This document shows positions 15,575 through 24,061 of a stretch of 24,061 nt of DNA, piece after piece. The stretch covers positions 40,764 to 64,824 of the forward strand of contig DOTV01000193.1 of the NCBI GenBank assembly GCA_003520925.1, read 5' to 3'. The first letter of the stretch is position 1. The number at the start of each line of letters is the position of its first letter. Source of the stretch: Bacteroidales bacterium. GTDB lineage: Bacteria > Bacteroidota > Bacteroidia > Bacteroidales > VadinHA17. Both the position numbers and the translations under genes were made by a program. The notes beneath the pieces were generated by a model that saw nothing but the letters and a program-made list of their open reading frames with translations, was not told where the DNA came from and searched no databases.

Positions 15575-15591
15575 CTCCCTGTAAACAGGAG
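15575..15591. terminator. Possible bulged hairpin between convergent adaptor and ATPase genes
   Basis: CTCCCTGTAAACAGGAG folds with one bulged C (CTC-CTG pairing CAG-GAG around TAAA) in the 170-bp gap between two convergent genes. No clear T-tract follows directly; a TTTTT run appears about 10 bp later on the plus strand. Confidence 0.25.
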
Positions 15592-15659
15592 TCAGTGCAT
15601 GATTTTTCAATGCCCTGCCGGTTGCTACATTTATATACTTGAGTTTTATACAATTATTT

Positions 15660-18197
15660 TCAGGCTTTCTTCACTTGTTTATAGATTTCAAACCATGTGA
15701 TGCTGAAAAGGCCAGCTACCATGCATATAATAAATTCCGCAAAACCGATTTTCTCAAATTGAAACAGATCAAGGAGAAATGGTATGTTCAGGATCAGGAT
15801 CAGAAAGATAATTGCTCCGCTAACAATCCACGTAACTGCTTTATTCGGAGAGGCAAGAATTTTAAATATCCCGTATGTCCATGAGCGGTTTGATAGAATA
15901 ACAGCAATATTTGAGACTATTAACGTAACGAATGTAAGTGTCCTGATACCCTTTTCAGAATATCCCATTTTTAGTCCAATAAAATATACAAGCAAACAAG
16001 TAACAAAGATTCCAATGCCCTGCATGCAGCTGAAAAATATCTTTTTTGCACCGAAAAATGGCTCGTTGATATCTTTCGGGGGTCGGGACATTACATTTTT
16101 TTCCTCTTTTTCTGCTTCAAAGATCATGGTACAGGCCGGATCGATGATTAATTCGAGGAAAACTATATGAACAGGCCACAGGATCAGGGGTAAATCAGCG
16201 AATAGTACTGGTACCAAAGACAATCCTGCAATCGGAACATGGATTGCAAAAATATATGAAAGGGCTTTTTGAAGATTATCGAATATTTTTCGTCCCATTC
16301 TTATAGCTCCGACAATGGATGCAAAATTATCGTCCATCAATACTAGGGAAGATGCCTCCCTGGCAACATCGGTGCCTTTTTCTCCCATGGCAATTCCAAT
16401 ATTTGAAGATTTGAGAGCAGGAGCATCATTTATTCCATCACCTGTCATAGCAACTATTTCCCTGTTTTTTTTAAGAGCATTAACAATTTTAAGCTTTTGC
16501 TCCGGGATCACGCGTGCAAAAATATTCACGGTTTTAATGCGTTCACAAAGAACCTCCTCAGGCATCTCATTTAATTCTGAACCCGCTATGAAGAGTTCCG
16601 GATTTTTTATCCCGATCTCTTTTCCAATATTGATTGCTGTTACCGGGTAATCGCCTGTAATCATAATTACCCTGATACCAGCATTATAACACTCCATTAC
16701 AGCATCAGGTACATTTCCCCTTATTGGATCTGACAATCCAATTAACCCCACAAATTCGAGGTCAAAATCGTGCTGAAGTGATGGAAGCTCCCCGGAAATT
16801 AAGGTTGCCCTGGCTACCCCTAAAACCCTCAATCCTTCTGAGGCCATCTCAGCTACTGCTTTTTCATAATGTGATATTCTTTCATTACTCAGGTGGCAAA
16901 GGTCAAAGATTGCCTCAGGGGCTCCTTTTACTGCAATTACCTGTTCTTTAGTTTCAGTATTTGAAAAAACCCTTGACATGGCTAGAAGATCTTTGGATAA
17001 CGGATATTCTTTTTCCATTACCCAGTCAGCATGTATATGTTCTGAATTCTGAAGATACTGATCGCCAATGTTTATTATTGCCCTTTCCATTGGGTCGAAA
17101 GGGTTCACCTGGCTTGCTAAAATTCCATATTCAATAATTTCGTGGAATGGTTCAGAGAAGGTATCTCCTGAAACCACTTTTGAAAAATCGGTACCATTAA
17201 AGAGTCGTGTAACAGTCATCTTGTTCTGGGTCAGTGTCCCCGTTTTGTCTGTACACAGGACTGTTGCCGAGCCAAGAGTTTCAATGGCCGCAGGTTTACG
17301 CGTCAGAACTGATTTTTTCGACATCCGCCATGCTCCAAGAGCAAGGAAAATGGTCAGAACTACCGGGAATTCCTCCGGTAACATAGCCATTGCAAGGGTA
17401 ATACCTGCCAGAAACCCTTTTATAAGATCACCTCTTGAAATTGAATATAGAGCAATTACAAGGATACATAATAGTATACCTATTATAGCCAGACGTTTCA
17501 CTAAAATCCCCATTTCCCTTTTTAGCTGGGTGGGTTCCTCTTTTACTGATTCAAGTGCCTTCCCGATTTTTCCGATTTCAGTATTTAATGCTGTTGCAGT
17601 GACTTTTACTAATCCATTTCCCTGAACAATCATAGATCCTGAATAAACAGCCGGCAGATCATCACCTCCTGGTATGAACTTAATCTCTCCCTCTTTATAC
17701 TCCCTTTTTCTCACAGGTACCGATTCTCCTGTTAAAAGAGACTCGTCGGCCAGCAAATTGTTATTCCTTATAACCAGAGCATCTGCAGGGACTCTGTCTC
17801 CTTCCTGGAGAACCACAATATCTCCGGTCACAACCTCTCTTCCTGGTATTCTGAAGGTTTCTCCATCACGGACAACCAGCGCCCTTGGACTTGCAAGGTC
17901 TTTAAGTGCATCAAGGGCTTTTTCAGTTTTTTTCTCCTGATAAAACTCGATACCCATTATTACAAATACAAAACTAAGAAGCATTAATCCTTCCTGTACA
18001 TCTCCAAGTAAAAGGTACAGGGTTCCGCAAGCTACTAACAGCAGGAACATGGGTTCTTGTACAACACCAAATGAAATTTTAAATACACTTTTTGGTTTTG
18101 AAGAAGGCAGTTCGTTATATCCTTCTTTTTGAAGAATCTCTGATGCCTCTTTTTGTGACAGACCATTGAGATTTTCTCTTTGAAACTTCGAGTACAT
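15660..18197 (-). CDS. P2-type (Ca2+-ATPase-like) cation-transporting ATPase
   Basis: The 845-residue protein has an N-terminal cation-ATPase domain (NGLSQKEASEILQKEGYNELP), the actuator motif TGES (156-159), the phosphorylation site Asp317 in DKTGTLT, the nucleotide-binding KGAPE (424-428) and the hinge GDGINDAP (586-593). The M4 motif is PEEFPVV (274-280) and M6 contains ELIIDPACT (682-690). These place it in the PEEFP group of bacterial P2-type ATPases; the canonical SERCA motif is PEGLP, so Ca2+ as the ion is plausible but unproven. The absence of a heavy-metal-binding domain and of a CPC/CPH motif argues against the P1B Cu/Zn exporters. It stands alone on the minus strand, 129 bp downstream of the small exported protein gene. 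Confidence 0.93.
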   Translation of the reverse strand: MYSKFQRENLNGLSQKEASEILQKEGYNELPSSKPKSVFKISFGVVQEPMFLLLVACGTLYLLLGDVQEGLMLLSFVFVIMGIEFYQEKKTEKALDALKDLASPRALVVRDGETFRIPGREVVTGDIVVLQEGDRVPADALVIRNNNLLADESLLTGESVPVRKREYKEGEIKFIPGGDDLPAVYSGSMIVQGNGLVKVTATALNTEIGKIGKALESVKEEPTQLKREMGILVKRLAIIGILLCILVIALYSISRGDLIKGFLAGITLAMAMLPEEFPVVLTIFLALGAWRMSKKSVLTRKPAAIETLGSATVLCTDKTGTLTQNKMTVTRLFNGTDFSKVVSGDTFSEPFHEIIEYGILASQVNPFDPMERAIINIGDQYLQNSEHIHADWVMEKEYPLSKDLLAMSRVFSNTETKEQVIAVKGAPEAIFDLCHLSNERISHYEKAVAEMASEGLRVLGVARATLISGELPSLQHDFDLEFVGLIGLSDPIRGNVPDAVMECYNAGIRVIMITGDYPVTAINIGKEIGIKNPELFIAGSELNEMPEEVLCERIKTVNIFARVIPEQKLKIVNALKKNREIVAMTGDGINDAPALKSSNIGIAMGEKGTDVAREASSLVLMDDNFASIVGAIRMGRKIFDNLQKALSYIFAIHVPIAGLSLVPVLFADLPLILWPVHIVFLELIIDPACTMIFEAEKEEKNVMSRPPKDINEPFFGAKKIFFSCMQGIGIFVTCLLVYFIGLKMGYSEKGIRTLTFVTLIVSNIAVILSNRSWTYGIFKILASPNKAVTWIVSGAIIFLILILNIPFLLDLFQFEKIGFAEFIICMVAGLFSITWFEIYKQVKKA

Positions 18198-18326
18198 TTT
18201 AATCAGATTTATTTAAGTTTATATCAGTAGGTTATTAAGAAATGTTTAATAATAAATAAGGCAGTGTTAATGCTAATTTATTGCTAATACGAATTTCTGG
18301 GATATTCTTAAAAAAGGTGATTTTCC

Positions 18327-18638
18327 TTATACATATTTTGGAGGCTGCCAAATTAGTCCCGTAAAGTCTACTGTCCTTTTGTTTAGATAATAAGGGAAAA
18401 ATAAAAGCATTTCAGATGAAAATTCCAGGTCAAATGAATTTGGATTCATCAGTTTTTCATCATCATGAGTCTTATTAAAATTATGCTGATGTGGAATTTC
18501 GATTTCAATATTGGGGTTATGATTAAAAGGGATTTGAATGTTATGGCTAATAAACAAGACTGTTTTACCCTCATCAACGAATAAGAATGAGATAAAAAAA
18601 ACCAGAAGGCTTATCAGAATACTTTTGCCATTATTCAT
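18327..18638 (-). CDS. Small exported protein with scattered histidines, unknown function
   Basis: The 103-residue product begins with a hydrophobic signal-like segment (about 6-20, SILISLLVFFISFLF). The exported part holds five histidines at 32, 40, 50, 52 and 58 (for example IPHQHNFNKTHDD) and acidic residues. It ends in LIWQPPKYV, a C-terminus I associate loosely with small Bacteroidota proteins next to metal-efflux genes. It lies upstream of, and in the same direction as, the P-type ATPase (129-bp gap). A periplasmic metal-binding or sensing role is inferred only from the histidines and the neighbour. I do not recognise a named family. Confidence 0.6.
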   Translation of the reverse strand: MNNGKSILISLLVFFISFLFVDEGKTVLFISHNIQIPFNHNPNIEIEIPHQHNFNKTHDDEKLMNPNSFDLEFSSEMLLFFPYYLNKRTVDFTGLIWQPPKYV

Positions 18639-18672
18639 AATCAGGACAAAAATAAATCAAAAGTCCGATTAT

Positions 18673-18774
18673 TTACTTAATACTGATAACATTAACTTTT
18701 ATTAACCATGAATGCCACCTTCCCAATATTTCTATCCGGTTAAAGTACTGCTTTGCCCAGTTTGTTAAAATCAT
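18673..18774 (-). CDS. Possible 33-residue Trp-containing small protein
   Basis: A short frame lies between the beta-barrel gene and the small exported protein gene, on their strand, with ATG at 18774 and TAA ending at 18673. Its product contains NWAKQYFNRIEILGRWHSW, with three tryptophans and a net basic, amphipathic look. A GAAGG purine run sits directly before the ATG, too close for an ideal ribosome binding site. The composition looks more protein-like than random AT-rich spacer, but length alone makes this uncertain. Confidence 0.3.
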   Translation of the reverse strand: MILTNWAKQYFNRIEILGRWHSWLIKVNVISIK

Positions 18775-18794
18775 ACCTTCAACATATTAATCTA

Positions 18795-20102
18795 TCAGTC
18801 ATAATCCGGACCCGGACCTCCCTGACCTCCTCCACCTCCGAATCCAAATCTTGGGTTAACAACATTATTATAGATTGAACCAAAAGTATACGTCAGTCCT
18901 ATACCTCCTTCGATCCTGTACTGTGTAGACAATTCTCTTAGTTCCAAAAGCCTGTCAGCTTCTGAAATATCTCCTTTTTTCAGGTTTACCTGATCATTAA
19001 TGTGGGCGATACCTCCTGAAATCTGCAACGCCAGACCTTTAAAGATCCTGAAATTAAGTGAAGTGTTCAGTTCAACACGGTTTTTTGAAAAATCATTAAA
19101 GTAGTTTGAAGCCAATAAAGATAGATTAACGGATCCCCATTTTTTCTGAATCTGGAAAGCTATATTAAACTCCTGTTTAAAAAGATTCTCTGCAAGCTTA
19201 TTATAAATAGTTGAATCATTATAGTTGTTATACTGCATTCCGACACTGTAAAGGAATCTTAATTGTCGATGTGTTGCCTCTGAATAAGGGAAAAGGTCAT
19301 ATTCTACGGAGGGGAGAATATCGGTCCTGAAACCGTAGTTTTCTCTTGTGGATGTCCCTATATTCCATTTTATGCCAGCTGACCAATGTTCACCAAGACT
19401 CTTCACAAACAAGTTGTCGCCCTGAAATTCGTTGGTTACATAAGTGGTATCAAAATCATCATCTTCAATGACCCTTCTTCGGCTATAAGACTGATCGAGC
19501 TCAAGTTCAAACTTTATATCAGGTGTGACTTTTGTAACATTAAATGAGTTTCTTAATTGCAGTTGCCTGTCTGATTCTTCTGCCTGGAACTGAGGTTCAG
19601 TTCCTAGTGAGAAGACCCAGTTATTCCATTTATCTACTACCAGCTCCCGTTCAAGTTCTGCGTTGTATCTGATTTCAATTTCGCTGGATAATGGAGTTCT
19701 GGCTACATATTTCATTAAACCCATCTGAAGCCTGTTATTTTTTTTCTCCCTTACAATTGTACTTGTCTCATCCGGGTTGCTTGTATAAACCAATGTATCA
19801 TTCATTCCGTTGTAAACTCCAAGTCCCTGGAAAGTAAAAGTGTACTGTGTTCCTCCGCTGCCAGCGTTCTGTTGTGTTATCAGAATAAAAACCTGGGCTT
19901 CCTTCACATCCCTGACAAAATTCACATAAGGGATTTGTTGCCGGGTATAATTCATATCACAGCTTTGACAATCAAGAAAAATCTTCACCGCTTCTTTTCT
20001 TATTGTATCTGATATTGAACCTTGTTCCTGTGCAGATACAATCTGGGATATAGATGTAACAAGAATGAGGCATGACAGTCTCGTGAGAATGTTCTTTTTC
20101 AT
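18795..20102 (-). CDS. Predicted outer-membrane beta-barrel protein with N-terminal CxxC domain
   Basis: The 435-residue product has a signal peptide ending near ISQIVSAQ. A small N-terminal domain begins IFLDCQSCDMNYTRQQIPYV (Cys45/Cys48) and continues YVNFVRDVKEAQVFILITQQ and then GSGGTQYTFTFQG. From about residue 130 to the end, repeated amphipathic strands (for example ELELDQSYSRRRVIED, SAGIKWNIGTSTREN) suggest a barrel of roughly a dozen strands. The C-terminus is a Gly-rich tail (FGFGGGGGQGGPGPDYD), not the aromatic end usual for barrels. I recall similar FLDC-CD / VNFVRD / GSGG proteins in Bacteroidota as uncharacterised. It lies 236 bp from the 1194-residue plug protein gene, in the same direction; co-function is possible but unproven. 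Confidence 0.75.
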   Translation of the reverse strand: MKKNILTRLSCLILVTSISQIVSAQEQGSISDTIRKEAVKIFLDCQSCDMNYTRQQIPYVNFVRDVKEAQVFILITQQNAGSGGTQYTFTFQGLGVYNGMNDTLVYTSNPDETSTIVREKKNNRLQMGLMKYVARTPLSSEIEIRYNAELERELVVDKWNNWVFSLGTEPQFQAEESDRQLQLRNSFNVTKVTPDIKFELELDQSYSRRRVIEDDDFDTTYVTNEFQGDNLFVKSLGEHWSAGIKWNIGTSTRENYGFRTDILPSVEYDLFPYSEATHRQLRFLYSVGMQYNNYNDSTIYNKLAENLFKQEFNIAFQIQKKWGSVNLSLLASNYFNDFSKNRVELNTSLNFRIFKGLALQISGGIAHINDQVNLKKGDISEADRLLELRELSTQYRIEGGIGLTYTFGSIYNNVVNPRFGFGGGGGQGGPGPDYD

Positions 20103-20338
20103 GGCACAAATTTGTATTAGAATTAGGTTTCTTTTTATTTCATGGGTAACATTGGTATAAAATTAATCTTATGGTTTTTCAGATTATGAAAAATCATTGC
20201 CAAGCTGTAAAAAACGATGGTGAATAGTCAAATAGGCTTAGTGAAGTTTAGCCGAAACTTTTATGAGTGATTTATATTTGATTGGGTGGGTTAATTTGAA
20301 GTCATCTTGCTTATCAACGGTTTGAGGTCAGAATGGAT
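20103..20338. other. Intergenic spacer with a short perfect hairpin
   Basis: The 236-bp gap between two minus-strand genes holds no coding frame I can support. AAGTTT (20244-20249) and AAACTT (20255-20260) form a 6-bp stem around a 5-nt loop, without a T-tract after it on the minus strand. I see no clear promoter pair. Confidence 0.4.
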
Positions 20339-23300
20339 TTATTTCACATCATAGTTTATTTTCCCGGTAACAGGAATCCCTTCCTCAGTAATACCTTCAA
20401 CTACAATACTGATTTTTGCCGGATTATCAGCATTAAAATAGTGAAGTGTTGATTTGCGGTTTTTCTCAACTATTATGTTTGGCTCCCAGTAAATTGTTTC
20501 GCGACTATCAGGCACAAAAGCTTGCTCTGTCATGTCATCATATTTGGGAGAATAGTAAATCCTTGGAGCATCATATCCCTTTACTACAACTGTGGCCGCA
20601 TTAGGTCCCAACTTTTCTGGAGGCCTTCTAGTTCCCATACGTGTAATAATATTAATAACCCCGTTTGCGCCACTCATGCCGTAAAGTGGTGAGGCATTCA
20701 AGACATCTATTCTGTCAATCATGCTCACCTGGAGTGCAAAAAGAGAAAAGAAGCTTGTACTGTCGATTCGCATACCGTCAACCAGGATCAAAGCCGGACC
20801 AAATTGTCCATTAATAATAAAGTAAATATTTTCAGGATTTTGACGTTGCAGATCATAATTTTTTATTAACCGTACTCCGGGAATCCTTCCTGAAATGAAG
20901 TCAAAGACATCACCAGCAAAGTTTTCCTGGGCTGGCGTAACGACAAGTTCTTTATCGGGAATGCCATAAACACGTCTGCTCTCCTGAACCTTTATCGACT
21001 CAGGAGGTTCGGTTTTTATTGCTGTAACAAATACTTCTCCTACTTTAATAGTATCGCTAAGTTTGTATTTCCTTTTTGTTTCGAGCCGATAGCTTGCTTC
21101 TTGCCTGAAAAGAGAGTAAGTTTCGGCATTAAGGAGCATGGTCTGACCAGGTTTTTTAGAATCGACTATTTCCGCAGACGTATAGAATATGGAATCCAGA
21201 GATATCCTTCCGACCGGTCTTTCATTTCTCCCGGTAGCAGAAATAAACATATTATTGCGTCCTGTTATATCGATATTTTCCACCTTAAAGATACCAATCG
21301 AGTCAGAATATAAGCTCAGGAATCTTGCAGCACCGCTACCAAATAATCCGATATTCAATTTTGCTCCTCCCAGCGATTTGTTACCTGAAAGAGTTTTCAC
21401 TTTGCCAGAAATTGTAAATCCTGTTTCACTTTTGAATGAAGCAATTGAATCATATTTCCACCTGAAATCCCTCCAACCCTGGGTCATAAGAAGCAGATCA
21501 AGATCACCGAATCTTTTATTATTCGAAGGATCAAAATAATAAAATGGCTCCTCCACGTTCCCCTTCACATCAGATTCAAGAAGGAACCACGATGCAATTG
21601 ATGTCGGAAACTGAGAAGTATTAGCTGTAAAACGGTCATCAGCAGCTGAGAATGAAAATGAACCTTTGCCCGATATTGTTTCATCGCCAGATAGTGAAAT
21701 TACCGCTGTTACTTTTTCACGCGGCTTATACTCCTTTTTGTCTGTTATTACATTTAATTGTACATCATTGTTAATCTGCAGGTAGACCAGTTTTTCACAA
21801 AGAGGCAAGCCTTCAAAATTATACAAGGTGACCTTCATTATACCTTCAGGCAGACTGTCGACAGGCAGCAGGAACCTGTTCTCAAGTGAATATATCTTTA
21901 CTTTGGCAGTTCTGTTGATCAGGTTCCGGGCAGAGATGCTGACTGTAAATTCACGGCCAGAAACTGAAGGTAATGTTGCATCGTTTGTACAGATTGTCAG
22001 AATAACTTTAGAATCAGGTGTTACAGAGGTCTTAATAGTCACTCCTTCTGGGAAACTTCGTGGTAGTTCGGCCCTTGTTTCAGCACCGTCAGCACTTTTT
22101 ACAATTGCATAATAGCTGAATCCAGGTAAAGGCTTGATGTTGAAATATCCCATCCCAAGGTGTAGACTTTTAAATTCCGCAATCAATTCTCCGGCAAAAG
22201 AATACAAACTTACAGTAACATCGCAACCTTTTCCGAGCCCATTCACTGCTTTGAAGGCCACTGTGGAAGTAACATTTTCAACAAGTGAACCACCTTCGGG
22301 GAAAAAGCTTATATCAATCCTGTTATTTATTCTCTCGGGATTTTTGTTTAATCCATTTGAGTCATCATAAGGATTTATGACAGTTATTTCTTTCAGGAAG
22401 AAGAAATTATCATCATAGTTCCGCATATGGTTAGTGTAGGCACGTATCCTGTATTGACCTGACGGGATTGAATCCGGCAGAAGAAAATCACCGTTCCCCA
22501 GACCTTCTTCAATTCGTAAAGTACGACTCAGAGCGATCTTCGCATCAGGTGAAATCAGTTCCACATGAAGATTGTTTGTATTAAAAGACAGCAGATTCGT
22601 TGATGGATCAATAACATAAGCTTTAAACCAGATATCGTCGCCGGATATATAAGTCACCCGATCAGTTTGAAGATAAACTTTCTCGGCAACCTGGCCTGAT
22701 TCAGTTTCAATGAAATCAGGAGTTAACGGAGCCTCTTTTTTTAATATCGAATCGGATTTAGCTATTAATTTTTTGTCTGGCACAAAATCCAAAGGAAGCA
22801 TATCAGCTATCCTGTCATTTGCCATTTCACCTGCCCATGTCAGTGAATATGGTTTATAATAATATCCATTGCTGTATAATTTTAATGTATCGGAAATAGT
22901 AATGATGCTGTTATATTCCTTTGGCTTTACGGTTGCAAGTTCAGAAGCCGGATCGGAATATGAATAAATCCGCAGTACATTAGGTGAATACCGGAATGCT
23001 TTATCGGGGCTTAATTCTTCCGAGATAACCTCCGGATGGTTGTGTACATACCTAATAAGTAAAGGACCACTATGCAGTAAAGTTATAAAGTCCTTATTAT
23101 CTGTCAGTATTAAGTTACTTCCCTGGAGTTGCTTTGTAAGTAAAAAAGATTTTTTCAAAGAATCGTACTTACAATCATAAATTTTAAAACTCTCACTGTT
23201 AAGGGAATCTGAAAAAAGCGCTCTCAGAAAATGCATTTGTGAACCATAATAGACAGCTAATCTTCTTCGCAATAGTGTTTCAAATCTTCCCGGACTGCTT

Positions 23301-23923
23301 TTTAATGGTTCAAAATGGCTATAGCCTGAAAATCTCACAAAATCTGATTCAAAATCATAGCTGTAATCAAGAAGATCATATAATATAACGTATCCCAACG
23401 CCTTGTTTTCTATCTTAAGGGGATTAAGTGAATATCCGCTCAAAATATTGTTTTCAGTATCCCTTTGAAGAATCAGATCTTCAGGATTAATGATTTTACA
23501 GCTTTTAGAGTTTAATGTCTCACCGATGAACGTTTTTACAAACATTGCATAGTTTTTTCTCCGATCCTTGTTTTTAGCTTTGACAATAACTTCATTCAGA
23601 ATAAAAATACTTCCTTGGAGTCTAATATTGATTATCTGTTTTCCGCCATTTACATAAATAGTCAGAGTGAACAACTTATACCCAATGCAGGAGACAATCA
23701 ATTCGTAAGCTCCCTCCTGGGGAATGAACAGGGAATAATTTCCATTTATATCTGCATAACTACCAATTGAAGTATTAGATAAATATACTGAAGCAAAGGG
23801 AACCGGATTATTTAAAGAATCTGTCACAACACCAGTAACAATGTTCTGTGCAGAGATGCTATTGTTTAAAATGAAAGTTAGAACAGCTGCCAGAATGATA
23901 TTAAAATTCTTCCTGTTCATCAT
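20339..23923 (-). CDS. Carboxypeptidase-regulatory-like, MG2-like and TonB-plug fusion protein without a barrel
   Basis: The 1194-residue product starts MMNRKN (either Met is possible) with a signal peptide ending near SISAQ. Residues about 27-105 form a carboxypeptidase-regulatory-like domain (NIVTGVVTDSLNNPVPFASVYL, with GSYADINGNYSL). A central region of about 110-400 contains KDRRKNYAMFVKTFIGET and ALGYVILYDLLDYSYDF, as I recall from DUF5686-like proteins. At about 413 an MG2/alpha-2-macroglobulin-like strand begins (EKVYLQTDRVTYISGDDIWF), followed by further beta sandwiches. Residues about 985-1090 form a TonB-receptor plug (FISGRIPGVRL, ILVDGMRID, GANGVINIITRMG). Only about 100 residues follow, too few for a 22-strand barrel, so it is not a transporter by itself. 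Role unknown; surface or periplasmic binding is inferred. Confidence 0.8.
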   Translation of the reverse strand: MMNRKNFNIILAAVLTFILNNSISAQNIVTGVVTDSLNNPVPFASVYLSNTSIGSYADINGNYSLFIPQEGAYELIVSCIGYKLFTLTIYVNGGKQIINIRLQGSIFILNEVIVKAKNKDRRKNYAMFVKTFIGETLNSKSCKIINPEDLILQRDTENNILSGYSLNPLKIENKALGYVILYDLLDYSYDFESDFVRFSGYSHFEPLKSSPGRFETLLRRRLAVYYGSQMHFLRALFSDSLNSESFKIYDCKYDSLKKSFLLTKQLQGSNLILTDNKDFITLLHSGPLLIRYVHNHPEVISEELSPDKAFRYSPNVLRIYSYSDPASELATVKPKEYNSIITISDTLKLYSNGYYYKPYSLTWAGEMANDRIADMLPLDFVPDKKLIAKSDSILKKEAPLTPDFIETESGQVAEKVYLQTDRVTYISGDDIWFKAYVIDPSTNLLSFNTNNLHVELISPDAKIALSRTLRIEEGLGNGDFLLPDSIPSGQYRIRAYTNHMRNYDDNFFFLKEITVINPYDDSNGLNKNPERINNRIDISFFPEGGSLVENVTSTVAFKAVNGLGKGCDVTVSLYSFAGELIAEFKSLHLGMGYFNIKPLPGFSYYAIVKSADGAETRAELPRSFPEGVTIKTSVTPDSKVILTICTNDATLPSVSGREFTVSISARNLINRTAKVKIYSLENRFLLPVDSLPEGIMKVTLYNFEGLPLCEKLVYLQINNDVQLNVITDKKEYKPREKVTAVISLSGDETISGKGSFSFSAADDRFTANTSQFPTSIASWFLLESDVKGNVEEPFYYFDPSNNKRFGDLDLLLMTQGWRDFRWKYDSIASFKSETGFTISGKVKTLSGNKSLGGAKLNIGLFGSGAARFLSLYSDSIGIFKVENIDITGRNNMFISATGRNERPVGRISLDSIFYTSAEIVDSKKPGQTMLLNAETYSLFRQEASYRLETKRKYKLSDTIKVGEVFVTAIKTEPPESIKVQESRRVYGIPDKELVVTPAQENFAGDVFDFISGRIPGVRLIKNYDLQRQNPENIYFIINGQFGPALILVDGMRIDSTSFFSLFALQVSMIDRIDVLNASPLYGMSGANGVINIITRMGTRRPPEKLGPNAATVVVKGYDAPRIYYSPKYDDMTEQAFVPDSRETIYWEPNIIVEKNRKSTLHYFNADNPAKISIVVEGITEEGIPVTGKINYDVK

Positions 23924-23998
23924 TTCGAATATTTATAATAAATATACGAAATGTATTGAAAATGAGGGAATGTAATAATGAGATTTGTGGAAATACAA

Positions 23999-24028
23999 CG
24001 AGAGTGGTCGCTCTCACTCTCACTCTCG
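23999..24028 (-). terminator. Hairpin built from a CTCTCR hexamer repeat, downstream of the tRNA
   Basis: On the minus strand CGAGAGTG (24028-24021) can pair perfectly with CACTCTCG (24006-23999) over a 14-nt loop, followed by TTGTATTT, a terminator-like arrangement just past the tRNA 3' end. The plus-strand sequence includes CTCTCA-CTCTCA-CTCTCG, so the hairpin arises from a short tandem hexamer repeat. Confidence 0.5.
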
Positions 24029-24039
24029 CTCTGTTTTAG

Positions 24040-24061
24040 TACCCGGAGCCGGGATCGAACC
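24040..24061 (-). tRNA. 3' end of a tRNA gene, cut by the window edge (isotype uncertain, possibly Leu)
   Basis: The minus strand reads GG-TTCGATC-CCGGC-TCCGGGT-A: part of the T-stem, a 7-nt T-loop TTCGATC, the T-stem 3' strand, the 7-nt acceptor 3' strand and discriminator A. No CCA is encoded after it (CTAAAAC follows), which is common in Bacteroidota. The anticodon lies outside the window. The acceptor half and A73 would fit a tRNA-Leu beginning GCCCGGA, but that is memory-based and weak. Confidence 0.8.

Noticed and set aside
17068..17625. 185-codon plus-strand ORF inside the P-type ATPase gene
   Set aside because: It lies wholly antisense to a gene with all catalytic motifs intact, has no recognisable domain and is best explained as a shadow frame. 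The same holds for the antisense frames at 514-873, 5811-6239, 6340-6744 and 10556-11035.
15660..18197. A P1B copper or zinc exporter
   Set aside because: There is no CPC/CPH motif in M4 and no heavy-metal-binding domain; the motif PEEFP fits the P2 group.
20339..23923. A full TonB-dependent receptor
   Set aside because: A plug is present but the residues after it are too few for a 22-strand barrel.
24011..24032. CRISPR-like repeat at the right edge
   Set aside because: The repeats are 6 bp with no spacers; it is a simple tandem repeat.

Overview
The window looks like a stretch of a Bacteroidota chromosome, probably an environmental or anaerobic Bacteroidales-type lineage (lineage is inferred). 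Support comes from a DUF5916 protein, carboxypeptidase-regulatory-like N-terminal domains, a YPNPF (FlgD/T9SS-tail-like) module, a TonB-plug protein without a barrel, and a tRNA end without an encoded CCA. GC content is moderate. No transposase, integrase, phage gene or CRISPR array was seen.

Layout. (1) 1-2013: 3' part of a DUF5916 outer-membrane-type protein running off the left edge, followed by a 317-bp gap with a short DUF190-like remnant. (2) 2331-6882: a tight four-gene operon of a single-domain response regulator, a TPR+YaiO-type outer-membrane barrel, a SPOR-TM-HEAT protein and a membrane processive GT2 glycosyltransferase. (3) 9598-6872 (minus): a large secreted glycoside-hydrolase-like protein convergent with, and overlapping, the glycosyltransferase gene. 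(4) 9695-11120: a GNAT acetyltransferase and a CDF metal transporter. (5) 12303-11167 (minus): a GH26 beta-mannanase-like lipoprotein, divergent from (6) 12476-14047, a Tat-exported protein I compare to sugar isomerases. (7) 14179-15489: an orphan HlyD/MacA-type adaptor. (8) 18197-15660 (minus): a P2-type cation ATPase, with a small His-containing exported protein upstream. (9) 20102-18795 and 23923-20339 (minus): a beta-barrel protein with an N-terminal CxxC motif, and a 1194-aa protein combining a regulatory-like domain, an MG2-like module and a TonB plug. (10) Right edge: the 3' end of a minus-strand tRNA, followed by a hairpin made from a CTCTCR hexamer repeat.

How the genes may work together. 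The most system-like part is the 2331-6882 operon. It has the parts expected of a synthase-dependent exopolysaccharide machine: an inner-membrane polymerase, an envelope-spanning SPOR/HEAT protein, a TPR-linked outer-membrane barrel and a phosphorylatable receiver domain. It lacks the usual PilZ or PgaD-like partner and a deacetylase within the window. Two secreted glycoside hydrolases lie nearby and could trim or recycle a polymer, but that link is inference. The remainder is mostly envelope and metal-homeostasis housekeeping without evident operon logic.
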